Assembly (NCBI RefSeq): GCF_904848665.1
Contig: NZ_CAJHCQ010000008.1
Span: 1 to 64,000, forward strand
Direction: 5' to 3'
DNA: 64,000 nucleotides
From: Paraburkholderia hiiakae
GTDB taxonomy: Bacteria > Pseudomonadota > Gammaproteobacteria > Burkholderiales > Burkholderiaceae
Shown here: piece by piece, positions 8,793 through 17,800 of the stretch
Layout: every line of letters begins with the position of its first letter
Position numbering within the stretch: position 1 is the first letter of the stretch
Translations under genes and position numbers: made by a program
The notes under the pieces: generated by a model
Database searches by the model: none
Told to the model about the DNA's origin: nothing
What the model saw: the letters and a program-made list of their open reading frames with translations, nothing else

Positions 8793-9932
8793 ATGACTGA
8801 CCACCGCTTCCTTTGCGGCACGCGCACGCGCGTCGCCGTTTGCGCACTCGGCGCTGCGGCCGCGCTAGCCACCAGCGCAGGGTTTTTGGCGCCGCATGCC
8901 GCGCGCGCAGACGACATCGGCACGGCGGGCAGCGCCCCTGCGCGATCTGCCGCCGTGCAGGTCGAGCACGTGATGCGCGAGCCGGTTTCTCAAACCGTTG
9001 TCGCGTATGGCTCGGTTGCGTCCGCCGCCTCGAACGCAACGACCATCAGCCTTCCGTATCTCGCGCGCGTGACGCGCGTGCTCGTACAGCCGGGACAGAC
9101 CGTCGTGCGCGGCGCGCCACTCTTCGTCGTGCAAGCCGATCCGAACGCCGTGATCGCCTATACCCAGGCACAAAGCGCGGCGACGCTCGCACGTGGCGAA
9201 CTCGCGCGCACCGGCTCACTCTCTCAAGACGGTCTCGCCACGCAGTCGCAGCTCGCAGCGGCGCAAAAGGCGCTTGACGACGCACAGCAGGCGCTCGCTG
9301 CGCAACGCGCGACGGGCATTGCAGCGGGTTCGAAAACTGTCACGGCGCCTGTAGCTGGCGTCATCGCGCAGCTTGCCGCGGTGCCGGGCGACCAGATCCA
9401 GGCGGGCACGGCGCTCGCCCAGCTCGTTGCCGCCAATGGTCCCGTAGGCAATGCCGCGAACATTTCGCTGAGCGTCGAAGCCGCCGATGCGCTCACGCTG
9501 CGCGCCGGCGATCGTGTCGTGCTGCGCCCGCTGTCGGCCTCGCTCGGTTCGCGGCGTGCACAAGGGCGTATCGTGCTTGTCGGCGCAGCGATAGACACGC
9601 AGAGTCAGCTCGTGAATGTGGGTGCGAACGTACCGCTCGCGGGTACTGTGTTCCTGCCAGGAACGCGCGTGCGGGCCGACATCGACACGCAGACCGGCAC
9701 GTGGTGGAAGGTGCCGCGCGCCTCGGTGCTTCAGGACGCTAAGGGCAGCTATGTGTATCAAGTCGCGCCGAACAACAAGGCGCACCGCGTCGATGTGACC
9801 GTGAAAGTCGAGCATGGCGACGCGTACGGCGTGGATGGCGCGCTCGAAGCCTCGCGGCCGCTCGTCGTCGTCGGCAACTACGAACTCGAAGACGGCATGG
9901 CCGTGCGCGTGGCGCAAGGCGGCGCGCGATGA
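8793..9932 (+). CDS. RND efflux periplasmic adaptor (membrane fusion protein)
   Basis: 379 residues from ATG 8793 (MTDHRFLCGTRTRVAVCALG); an in-frame TTG at 8784 is a weaker alternative. A signal peptide ends near PHAARADD. The HlyD/AcrA layout follows: a lipoyl half (LARVTRVLVQPGQTVVRGAP), a short helical hairpin (AQSAATLARGELARTG..AQKALDDAQQALAAQ), the second lipoyl half (TVTAPVAGVIAQLAAVPGDQ) and beta-barrel and proximal domains (GTRVRADIDTQTGTWWKVPR). It links the inner membrane pump to the OMF in the periplasm. Its stop overlaps the pump start (ATGA at 9929-9932), a sign of translational coupling. Confidence 0.92.
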   Translation: MTDHRFLCGTRTRVAVCALGAAAALATSAGFLAPHAARADDIGTAGSAPARSAAVQVEHVMREPVSQTVVAYGSVASAASNATTISLPYLARVTRVLVQPGQTVVRGAPLFVVQADPNAVIAYTQAQSAATLARGELARTGSLSQDGLATQSQLAAAQKALDDAQQALAAQRATGIAAGSKTVTAPVAGVIAQLAAVPGDQIQAGTALAQLVAANGPVGNAANISLSVEAADALTLRAGDRVVLRPLSASLGSRRAQGRIVLVGAAIDTQSQLVNVGANVPLAGTVFLPGTRVRADIDTQTGTWWKVPRASVLQDAKGSYVYQVAPNNKAHRVDVTVKVEHGDAYGVDGALEASRPLVVVGNYELEDGMAVRVAQGGAR

Positions 9933-12900
9933 CGTTTAGCCAGTGGATGCAGCGCCATCGGCGTTCGCTTCTGTTCGTGATCGCACTTGCAGCGCTTGCC
10001 GGTGCGCTCACCGCGCTGCGTCTGCCGATCTCGCTCTTTCCGAACGTGTCCTTTCCGCGTGCCGTGATTTCGCTCGACGCGGGCGATCGTCCCGCCGAAC
10101 AGATGGCAACGCTCGTCACGATGCCGGTGGAAGAAGCGTTGCGTCGCGTGCCGAACGTACGCGACGTGGAATCTCGCACGAGCCGGGGCGCGGCCGAGAT
10201 CTCGCTGAATTTCGACTGGGGCACGGACATGGCGCAAGCCACGTTGCAGGCGCAGTCGGCCATCGCCGAAATCCTCGCGACACTGCCGCCCGGCACCACG
10301 ATGCAGGTCCGCCGTATGGACCCGACGGTGTTTCCAGTCATCGCGTACAGCCTGACGTCGTCGCGATTGTCACTCTCGCAACTCCACGATCTCGCGCAAT
10401 TCCAGTTGCGTCCGCTGCTTTCCTCCGTTGCGGGCGTGGCGCGCGTCGACGTGACGGGCGGCGCGCAAGACGAGCTCGAGGTTGCCGTCGATCCCGCGCG
10501 CCTCGCGACGTACAAGCTTTCGGTCGCCGATGTCTCACGCGCGATCGGCGCGGGCAACGTGTTGATGGCCACCGGCCGCATCGAGGACCACGACAAGCTC
10601 TATCTCGTCGTGGCGAATTCGGCTTTCAGCGGGGTCGATACGCTGAAAAGCGTGGTCGTCTCGTCCGCGGGCGCGACGCAGATCCGCCTGAGTGATGTCG
10701 CCACCGTCACACAGGGGACCGTGCCGCAATGGATCCGTGTGACCGCCGATGGCGAGGACGCGGTGCTGCTCAACGTCTACCAGCAGCCGGGCGCGAATAG
10801 CGTGGCGATGGCGCAGGCGATTCGCGCGCGCATCAAAGACTTTGGCCCGCAGATGCCGCAAGGCGTGAAGCTCGAGAACTGGTACGACCAGAGCGACCTC
10901 GTGATCGCCTCGGCAACGAGCGTTCGCGATGCCATCATGATTGGCGTAGTGCTCGCCGCGCTCACGCTCTACGTGTTTCTGCGCAATACGAAGATCACGC
11001 TCATTGCCGTGGCGCTCGTGCCCGTCGTAATGGCCGCGACGATTCTGCTGCTCGACGTATTCGGCATGGGTTTCAACATCATGACGCTCGGCGGAATGGC
11101 GGCGGCGGTCGGCCTCGTGATCGACGATGCAATCGTGATGATCGAGCACATCGCGCGGCGCATGCGGGAAGCCGGCGCGCATGCGTTCCATGGCCGCGTG
11201 ATGACCGCGGCGCTCGAATTCACGCGGCCGCTCGCGGGCTCTTCCGCGGCAACGCTGATCATCTTCGTGCCGCTGGCGTTTCTTTCGGGCGTAACGGGGG
11301 CATTCTTCAAGGCGCTTTCCGTCACGATGGCGAGCGCGCTCTTTATTTCGTTCCTTGTCACCTGGCTTGCCATTCCGATTCTCTGCGACCGCTGGCTCAC
11401 GGCGAAAGATGCCGAGGAGCATCGCGAAACACGCTTCGCGACATGGCTTAACCGGACCTACGCTCGGCTCGTCTCACGCGTGAGCGCGCGGCCCATGTGG
11501 GTGCTCGCGCTCGTCGTTCCGCTCGCGCTCTTTTCGGCGCTCGCGTTCACGCGCGTGGGGAGCGGGTTCATGCCAACGATGGACGAGGGCGGCTTCGTAC
11601 TCGACTATCACACGCTGCCGGGAACGTCGATCACGGAAACCGATCGGCTGATGCGACAAATCGAAGCGATCATTCGCGCGAATCCGAATGTGGCCACGTA
11701 TTCACGGCGCACCGGCGCGGGACTTGGCGGCGACCTGAACGAGCCGAACAAGGGCGACTTCTTCGTGCGGCTAAAGTCGGGCAGCCGCGAGCCGATCGAT
11801 ACGGTGATGGAAGAAATCCGTTCGCAGATCGAAACAACGGTGCCTGGTGTGAGCGTCGAGCTTGCGCAGTTGATGGAAGACCTGATAGGCGATCTCACGG
11901 CGGTTCCACAGCCCGTGCAGATCAAGATCTACTCGGACGACCAGAGCGTGCTCGACACGACAGCGCAACGTGTGGCCGCACGCATCGGCAAAATTAGCGG
12001 CATCGTCGACGTGAACGACGGCATCAATCCTGCTGGCGACGCCATCGATCTGCGCATACGTCCCGACGCGGCGGCTGCCGAGGGCATGGATCCGCAGGCA
12101 ATCGCGCAGCAGGTCTCGGATCTTCTGGACGGCAACGTCGCCACGCAGTTCCAGAACGGCCCGAAGACGGTCGGCGTGCGCGTGCGTGCGCAAGGCGCGC
12201 TGCAAATGACGGACACCGAACTCGCGCGCCTGCCTTTGCGCGCGCCTGACGGGCACGGGTTCGCGCTGACGCGCGTTGCCGATCCGGTGCACGTGAGCGG
12301 CCAGCCCGAGATCAGCCGCGACAACCTCAAGCGCATGGTGGCGGTGACGGCGCGCATCGATGGCCGGGACCTCGGCTCGACCATCGCCGACGTGCAGCGC
12401 GCGCTCGCCGATCCCGCGCTCCTGCCAAAGGGCGTCTACTACGAGCTTGGCGGCTTGTACCAGCAACAGCAGATCGCCTTCAAGGGATTGCTCGCGGTGT
12501 TCGGCGCGGCCGTCGCGCTGGTGTTCGGCCTGCTTCTATTCCTCTACGAGCGCTTTCGCGTGGCGCTCGCGGTGATGGCAATGCCGCTGCTCGCCACCGG
12601 CGCCGTTTTCATCGGACTGTGGGTGACGGGCATCGAACTCAACATCTCCGCGATGATGGGCATGACGATGATCGTCGGCATCGTGACGGAGGTCGCGATC
12701 TTCTATGTCTCCGAGTTTCAGGGACTCGTACGCGACGAAGGCATGCCACTCGAGGAGGCGTTGCAGGCCGCGGGCCGCAATCGCCTGCGGCCCATCGCGA
12801 TGACGACCATCGCAGCCATTCTCGCGCTGCTGCCGCTTGCCTTCGCCATTGGCCGGGGTTCCGCGATGCAGCAACCGCTCGCCGTTGCGATCATCTCGGG

Positions 12901-12982
12901 TCTGATCGTGCAGATGCCGCTCGTGCTGTTGGTGCTGCCTGTGCTGCTGCGTCTCTTGCTGCGGCTGAAGGAGGGCAGGTGA
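9929..12982 (+). CDS. RND family efflux pump, inner membrane subunit
   Basis: 1017 residues, the usual size of an RND pump. It starts MTFSQWMQRHRRSLLFVIAL with TM1, a first periplasmic loop (FPRAVISLDAGDRPAEQM), TM2-6 from about residue 330, and a second half from about residue 520 with the matching loop and TM8-12. The proton-relay motif in TM4 is GLVIDDAIVMIE, with two adjacent aspartates near residue 398; this resembles the HAE (drug and solvent) class more than the Czc/Cus metal class. The substrate is therefore more likely organic, but this is inference. It is the last gene of the OMF-MFP-RND operon. Confidence 0.93.
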   Translation: MTFSQWMQRHRRSLLFVIALAALAGALTALRLPISLFPNVSFPRAVISLDAGDRPAEQMATLVTMPVEEALRRVPNVRDVESRTSRGAAEISLNFDWGTDMAQATLQAQSAIAEILATLPPGTTMQVRRMDPTVFPVIAYSLTSSRLSLSQLHDLAQFQLRPLLSSVAGVARVDVTGGAQDELEVAVDPARLATYKLSVADVSRAIGAGNVLMATGRIEDHDKLYLVVANSAFSGVDTLKSVVVSSAGATQIRLSDVATVTQGTVPQWIRVTADGEDAVLLNVYQQPGANSVAMAQAIRARIKDFGPQMPQGVKLENWYDQSDLVIASATSVRDAIMIGVVLAALTLYVFLRNTKITLIAVALVPVVMAATILLLDVFGMGFNIMTLGGMAAAVGLVIDDAIVMIEHIARRMREAGAHAFHGRVMTAALEFTRPLAGSSAATLIIFVPLAFLSGVTGAFFKALSVTMASALFISFLVTWLAIPILCDRWLTAKDAEEHRETRFATWLNRTYARLVSRVSARPMWVLALVVPLALFSALAFTRVGSGFMPTMDEGGFVLDYHTLPGTSITETDRLMRQIEAIIRANPNVATYSRRTGAGLGGDLNEPNKGDFFVRLKSGSREPIDTVMEEIRSQIETTVPGVSVELAQLMEDLIGDLTAVPQPVQIKIYSDDQSVLDTTAQRVAARIGKISGIVDVNDGINPAGDAIDLRIRPDAAAAEGMDPQAIAQQVSDLLDGNVATQFQNGPKTVGVRVRAQGALQMTDTELARLPLRAPDGHGFALTRVADPVHVSGQPEISRDNLKRMVAVTARIDGRDLGSTIADVQRALADPALLPKGVYYELGGLYQQQQIAFKGLLAVFGAAVALVFGLLLFLYERFRVALAVMAMPLLATGAVFIGLWVTGIELNISAMMGMTMIVGIVTEVAIFYVSEFQGLVRDEGMPLEEALQAAGRNRLRPIAMTTIAAILALLPLAFAIGRGSAMQQPLAVAIISGLIVQMPLVLLVLPVLLRLLLRLKEGR

Positions 12983-13018
12983 GTGGCGGCAAAAGATGGC
13001 CATTCGCTAAGGCGGGTA

Positions 13019-13038
13019 GGGCAGGCGTACGCCTGCCC
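13019..13038. terminator. Perfect 20-bp palindrome after the efflux operon
   Basis: GGGCAGGCGTACGCCTGCCC, a perfect palindrome 36 bases after the pump stop, able to fold as an 8-bp GC stem with a GTAC loop. No T run follows, so it is a weak intrinsic terminator, an mRNA 3' stabiliser, or a protein site. Confidence 0.5.
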
Positions 13039-13418
13039 CTTGTCTACGGGGAATACGGCCTCAGTAACGCGTGCCCAGCCGATAACGGATACGCCGTTCC
13101 GCACTCCGGATGCAATGCGTTTGCAGACTTGGCGTTGCGAAGTCGTTTCCGGCGTATCGATTTCTCTTATCGGCGACCGGACCTGTGACCCGGTCTACCA
13201 GCCTCACGCATTGCACGGATAGTGCGCGCCGAGCCCTGTCCAGCTTGGCGCTGCGCTGTTTATCGTGAGCCACCGGCAGGTCTTGCGCGTGCATTCTTGC
13301 GCGAGATACGCCGTTCGCCTGCCGTTAACCCGATGTGGTTTTCCGTTTTCCCCCTTCTTATCGTGACAAAAAACGTGACGAAAAACGATTTCGTGCATCG
13401 ACAACGGAGGAGACGGCT
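13039..13418. other. Non-coding gap before the small membrane protein
   Basis: About 380 bases with no credible gene on either strand; the open frames here lack ribosome sites and normal codon bias. GGAGGAGAC at 13406-13414 belongs to the next gene. No other structure was seen. Confidence 0.4.
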
Positions 13419-13961
13419 ATGAGCGGAAATGCAAGCGCGGGTGAAGGTCGATATCAAGGGACGAGAACGGCAATCGACGGCAAGCCGACTTTCGGCGCAA
13501 TCCTGCGCGCCGGCATCGCCGGCGGCTTGACGGGCGCGGTGATCATCTGGATTTACGAGGCGCTCATCTGGGTTGGCGCCCAGCATCTCATGCCGCTTGC
13601 GGGCATTCCCCGCAACGCCACCGGCCTCGTGTTCGGCAAGGGCGTGCAGGACTCGCTCGGCATCTGGGCGTATCTCCTCGGGACTGCCATCCATTTCTTC
13701 TTCGCCATTGCTTGGGGTGTGCTGTTCGCCGCGATCTGGCCGTATTTCCGCCGCCGCGGCTACGAGGCCACGTTCGTCGCGCTCTTTTACGCGATCCTTG
13801 CCTGGATCGTCATGCATGTGGCGATCAGTATCGCATCCGACAACCATCCCAATTACTACGACCCGGTCGTCATCATCGGCGGTTTCATGTCGCACTTTTG
13901 CTTCACCGTGCCGCTCGCACTCGTGGTCAAGCGCATGCTTGCGACAGAGCGCGCACGCTGA
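13419..13961 (+). CDS. Small integral membrane protein, function unknown
   Basis: 180 residues from ATG 13419 (MSGNASAGEGRYQGTRTAID) with GGAGGAGAC directly upstream; the frame is open from 13335 but the upstream part is not protein-like. After a soluble N-terminus there are about four membrane spans: AGIAGGLTGAVIIWIYEALI (about 30-50), YLLGTAIHFFFAIAWGVLFA (about 85-110), ATFVALFYAILAWIVMHVAI (about 118-140) and VVIIGGFMSHFCFTVPLALV (about 150-170). It is inner membrane and single-gene, 54 bases before the porin in the same direction. It resembles uncharacterised membrane proteins common in Burkholderia; no enzyme motif is visible. Confidence 0.75.
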   Translation: MSGNASAGEGRYQGTRTAIDGKPTFGAILRAGIAGGLTGAVIIWIYEALIWVGAQHLMPLAGIPRNATGLVFGKGVQDSLGIWAYLLGTAIHFFFAIAWGVLFAAIWPYFRRRGYEATFVALFYAILAWIVMHVAISIASDNHPNYYDPVVIIGGFMSHFCFTVPLALVVKRMLATERAR

Positions 13962-14015
13962 CGCCTTAATAGCGGCACCGATCGATCAAGAAGTCAACAA
14001 TAGGGGAACGTGACG

Positions 14016-15140
14016 ATGTCGTTAAATAGAGGAATCCTAAAAGTATCGATGACCACTGCGGCAGTGATCGTCAGTGCGCCGGCAATGGCGCAATCGTCGG
14101 TGACGCTCTATGGCGTGCTGGACGTGTTCGCCGGCTATCAGAACACGAAAGTCGACGGCAAGACCACATCGCTCGCCGTGCTCGGCAATAACGGCTTGAT
14201 GACGAGCCGGTGGGGCTTGCGTGGCACGGAGGACATAGGCGGCGGATACCGCGTGAACTTCGCGCTGGAGAGCGGCTTCGATCCGGGCACCGGCAAGTTG
14301 CAGAACAGCTATCGATTTTTCGATCGTCAGGCGTGGGTCGGTGTGAGCGGCGGGTTCGGCGAGGTGCGCTTCGGCCGGCAAAACACACCGATGTTCGCCT
14401 GGAGCGGCAATATGGACGCCTTTAGCGCGGCGACCTATGCCTCGGGCTACAACAACTTTGCGAACTGGCTGGCGCGCGTGGACAACGACATCGCGTGGAT
14501 CTCGCCGAAGTTCGTGGGCACGCAGGTCGAGCTGCACTATTCAGTGGGCGGTCAGCCCGGCACGCTCGCGGGCAATGCTGTGTATCAGGCCGGCGTGCAG
14601 ACCAACCAGGGCCCGGTCTATCTCGCGCTCGCCTATTTGAACGCGGCGAACGCCACGGCCTCCAACCGTGTGCAGGAATTCATGGCGGGCGGCAATCTCG
14701 ACTACGGGTGGGGGCGCATCTACGTCGGCTATTTCCGCGCCAATGAGGTGGTTTCCGCGACCACCGGCAACGCGCTCAGCAACCCTGCGGGCAAATACGA
14801 CCCGACGGTGGGGCCCGTTGGCAACACGGCAGGCGACTGGCACAGCACGTATTCGCTTTCGGCCGACTATCGGTTCTCGCCGTTCTTCAGCGTGGGCGCG
14901 GGCGCCGCCTACATCAAGGACAGCACGCATCTCGGCAACGACGCCCTGCAATATGGGGCGATCGTCAATTACGACGTCTCGAAGGGGACGCGGCTCTACG
15001 GCACGGTTTCCGAATTGAAGAATTACGGCACGGCGCAGTTCAAGATGGCGGGCGCCAGCATTACGACAGGGTCGTTCCTCACGCCGGGACCCGGACAGAG
15101 CGAATTCGGCGTGCAAGTCGGCATCCGGCATCTGTTCTAG
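14016..15140 (+). CDS. Gram-negative general porin (OmpC-like)
   Basis: 374 residues from ATG 14016 with AGGGGA 8 bases upstream; GTG 14010 is a less likely alternative. The signal peptide ends APAMAQ, and the mature protein starts SSVTLYGVLDVFAGYQ, the standard start of the Burkholderia/Neisseria porin family. It has alternating beta-strands throughout, the ENIGGGYR-like segment (EDIGGGYRVNFALESGFDPG), the RQAWVGVSGGFGEVRFGRQ strand pair and a C-terminal phenylalanine (VGIRHLF) for BAM-dependent insertion. It forms a trimeric 16-strand outer-membrane channel for small hydrophilic solutes. Confidence 0.95.
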   Translation: MSLNRGILKVSMTTAAVIVSAPAMAQSSVTLYGVLDVFAGYQNTKVDGKTTSLAVLGNNGLMTSRWGLRGTEDIGGGYRVNFALESGFDPGTGKLQNSYRFFDRQAWVGVSGGFGEVRFGRQNTPMFAWSGNMDAFSAATYASGYNNFANWLARVDNDIAWISPKFVGTQVELHYSVGGQPGTLAGNAVYQAGVQTNQGPVYLALAYLNAANATASNRVQEFMAGGNLDYGWGRIYVGYFRANEVVSATTGNALSNPAGKYDPTVGPVGNTAGDWHSTYSLSADYRFSPFFSVGAGAAYIKDSTHLGNDALQYGAIVNYDVSKGTRLYGTVSELKNYGTAQFKMAGASITTGSFLTPGPGQSEFGVQVGIRHLF

Positions 15141-15412
15141 TGTTCGAGTGCGCAAAGCGACCATGCGCAACGCATGAATGTTCACGCCATCACTTCGTGG
15201 CCATCGGACATTGGAAAGGGGTCCATCGATCGTAAGTACTACGATCATGATTGCAAGGGCGACGTCGTCGTTATTTCGATTCTGCGCACGGCGGCTCGCC
15301 GTGCATCAAAATATGCAAACCTTGCAGCGGAAGGCGGACTCGCCGGACGCGAGCGCACCGAAAGGAGGGCGCTTGCCGAGCCGGCGTATTTCCGGTTGTC
15401 GATGGAGGAACC

Positions 15413-16450
15413 ATGAAAGCACTGGTCTACAGCGGTCCGGGCAAGTTCGAGCTCGAAACGCGGCCACAGCCCGCCTTGCAGGGACCCGGCGACGCCGTGG
15501 TTAAGATCTCGAAGACGACGATCTGCGGTACCGATCTCCACATTCTCAAGGGTGACGTGCCGAGCTGCGAGCCGGGCCGCATTCTCGGCCATGAAGGCGT
15601 GGGCGTCGTCCATGAAGTCGGCGAGGGCGTGTCGACGCTGCAAGCTGGCGATCGCGTGCTCGTCTCGTGCATCTCGAGTTGCGGACAGTGCGAATACTGT
15701 CGGCGCGCCATGTATTCGCACTGCAAGACGGGCGGCTGGATACTCGGTAACCGCATCGACGGCACGCAGGCGGAGTACGTGCGCATTCCGCATGCGCAAA
15801 CGAGCCTGTACCGGATTCCCGACGGCCTCGACGAGGCGGCGCTCGTGATGCTCTCGGACATTCTGCCGACCGGCTTCGAATGCGGCGTGCTCAACGGCAG
15901 GGTCGAACCCGGCAGCACGGTCGCCATCGTCGGTTCGGGACCGATCGGGCTGGCCGCGCTCTTGACCGCGCAGTTTTATACGCCCGCGCAGATCATCATG
16001 ATCGACATGGACGCCAACCGTCTGGAATGTGCGAAGCGATTCGGCGCGACGGCGTGCATCGATCCGCTCGCGGGCGACGCTGTGGAGGCTGTCATGAAGC
16101 TCACGGACGGCGTGGGCGTGGATTGCGCCATGGAGGCCGTCGGCGTGCCTGCGACGTTCGAACTGTGCCAGCAGATTGTGGCGCCGGGTGGCGTGATCGC
16201 GAACATCGGCGTGCATGGCGTGCCGGCATCGTTGTTCCTCGATAAGCTGTGGGACCGCAACGTGTCGATCACGACGCGTCTCGTCGATACCGTGAGCACG
16301 CCCATGCTGCTCAAGACTGTGCGCGCCGGGCGGATCGATCCGAACCGGCTGATCACGCATCGGTTTGCGTTCGACGACATGCCCAAGGCGTATGAGACGT
16401 TTTCGCAGGCGGCCAGCACGCAGGCGCTGAAGGTCATTGTCGAGATGTGA
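15413..16450 (+). CDS. Zinc-dependent alcohol dehydrogenase family protein
   Basis: 345 residues from ATG 15413 (MKALVYSGPGKFELETRPQP) behind GGAGGA. The catalytic-zinc ligands are visible as TTICGTDLH and ILGHEGVG. The structural-zinc cysteines are in SCISSCGQCEYCRRAMYSHC. A Rossmann motif is present (AIVGSGPIGLAALL). It belongs to the medium-chain dehydrogenase family and is probably NAD-dependent; the GGWILGNRIDGTQAEYVRIP stretch is common in Burkholderia alcohol dehydrogenases and resembles formaldehyde or threonine dehydrogenase-like members. Cytoplasmic and alone in its transcript. The natural substrate cannot be fixed. Confidence 0.88.
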   Translation: MKALVYSGPGKFELETRPQPALQGPGDAVVKISKTTICGTDLHILKGDVPSCEPGRILGHEGVGVVHEVGEGVSTLQAGDRVLVSCISSCGQCEYCRRAMYSHCKTGGWILGNRIDGTQAEYVRIPHAQTSLYRIPDGLDEAALVMLSDILPTGFECGVLNGRVEPGSTVAIVGSGPIGLAALLTAQFYTPAQIIMIDMDANRLECAKRFGATACIDPLAGDAVEAVMKLTDGVGVDCAMEAVGVPATFELCQQIVAPGGVIANIGVHGVPASLFLDKLWDRNVSITTRLVDTVSTPMLLKTVRAGRIDPNRLITHRFAFDDMPKAYETFSQAASTQALKVIVEM

Positions 16451-16619
16451 TGCGCCGGATCTAGATGTTTACGAACATTTAAAAAGGTCGATAATTTATC
16501 TTATGTTAAATACGAAAAATACGCGGGCGTCACCCCTCGCCAAGTGTGCCCGCGCCGCGCCGACCCGGTCCCGATAAGCCCCGGTCATCGGTACCCGTCG
16601 TCGCTCGCGCTGCCTCGTG

Positions 16620-17497
16620 TCATTGCGCCTCCTCGAACGAAGGCCGCGCGGCAGCCGGCTTCAATTCGGTTTGCTTCGCACCGGCTTTCGGATGGAACAC
16701 GAATGTCCACGCGACGAACGACGGCGCCAGATTCCAGTGATACGTCACTTCGTGACGCGGCCTCGAAGGCTCGGTCATGTCGGTGACGACCAGATGGCAC
16801 GGTAGCGGTCGCCGTCCTTGCTCGATCCACATTTCCCAATTGACGCCCGGCTGCTGAAAGGCGTAATGCGTACACCAGCGCGTATCGACTTTCTCGACGC
16901 CGAGCACCCGCGCCGCCGTGATCGCCGCGCTGTCGTCCTTCCCGTTGCCCCAGTAGAAAAGCTCCGCGAGCGGTGCTTCGATACGCCAGGTATTCGCCAG
17001 TTCGCGCACGAGGCCGTCGAGCGTCGACGGCGCGTCGTTGCGCGTGAAATAGCCCTTCTTCTCGTTGAAGGTCGTGAATTCGTGGCCGTCATACACCAGT
17101 CCGCGCACGTTGCCGTTGCCCGTGATTTCGGCGCGCAACCGGTCAGGCCGCTTGACCTTGAGCACCGTATGACCCAGCAGCGCGGCGTTCTGGCCATTGT
17201 CGAGCACGATGTCGGTTGAGGTGTCCGCGCTCACCTCGAATTGGCGCAGCATGCGCAGATAAGCACCCATGGCATTGAGCGCGTCGATCGCCTGCTGATC
17301 GAGCGCGGGCCGCGCCGCGTTCGCGGCAGCGGCTCCCTCGCCGTTGTCGAGATCGGTAAGCGGCGACGGGACATTCGATTGCGCCTGTCTGTACCCACCG
17401 CCGCTCTCTGGATGCGCGCACCCGCCAGCGCGACGACGGCGCAGAGCGACAAGGCGAGCGTGGCAGGAACCATGTAGGGAAAAACTTTCTTCGTCAC
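16620..17497 (-). pseudogene. DUF2092-like lipoprotein, frameshifted at the lipobox
   Basis: The long frame encodes a DUF2092-type domain: QQAIDALNAMGAYLRMLRQF, then TSTDIVLDNGQNAALLGHTV, then LADLFYWGNG-like LAELFYWGNGKDDS, ending SFEEAQ at 16620. It has no proper N-terminus. The missing start is in another frame: GTG 17497 with AGGAGA upstream gives MTKKVFPYMVPATLALSLCA and then VVALAG. Restoring one base near 17421-17427 joins the frames as VALAGCAHPESGGGYRQ, which makes a perfect LAGC lipobox. The ancestral gene therefore coded a secreted lipoprotein of about 290 residues and now carries a -1 shift. A sequencing error is possible. The role of DUF2092 proteins is not well known. Confidence 0.75.
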
Positions 17498-17739
17498 GAC
17501 GTCTCCTGACTGAACATGCGCACAAACCGACCGGGTTGTAGCGAACGGCGTGCCCAACAAGCCACTCGCGGGCGGCGATCCACGCTGCATGGCAATACAT
17601 GCCCGCTGGTCGAGCTTGCCAGGATGCGGCCCCATGTGGCGTCTGCGGGCCGCCCTCTCGCTGACACACCATGCGCCCACTCAGTAAAAGCCCTGGTCCG
17701 TTGGCTCGACGCCCCGCAGTATCATCGAGTCATTATTTT

Positions 17740-17764
17740 AGAACGACGTTCTGTTGTATAGAAC
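17740..17764. promoter_or_regulatory. Three AGAAC/GTTCT half-sites upstream of the MFS operon
   Basis: AGAAC (17740-17744), GAC, GTTCT (17748-17752), then seven bases and a third AGAAC (17760-17764), so that GTTCT and AGAAC also face each other. The cluster ends 36 bases before the MFS start and sits where an operator for the adjacent IclR regulator would be expected. The assignment to that regulator is inference. Confidence 0.55.
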
Positions 17765-17800
17765 GCGTAGACACGCAAACGAAGCGTTCAGGAGAGTCCG

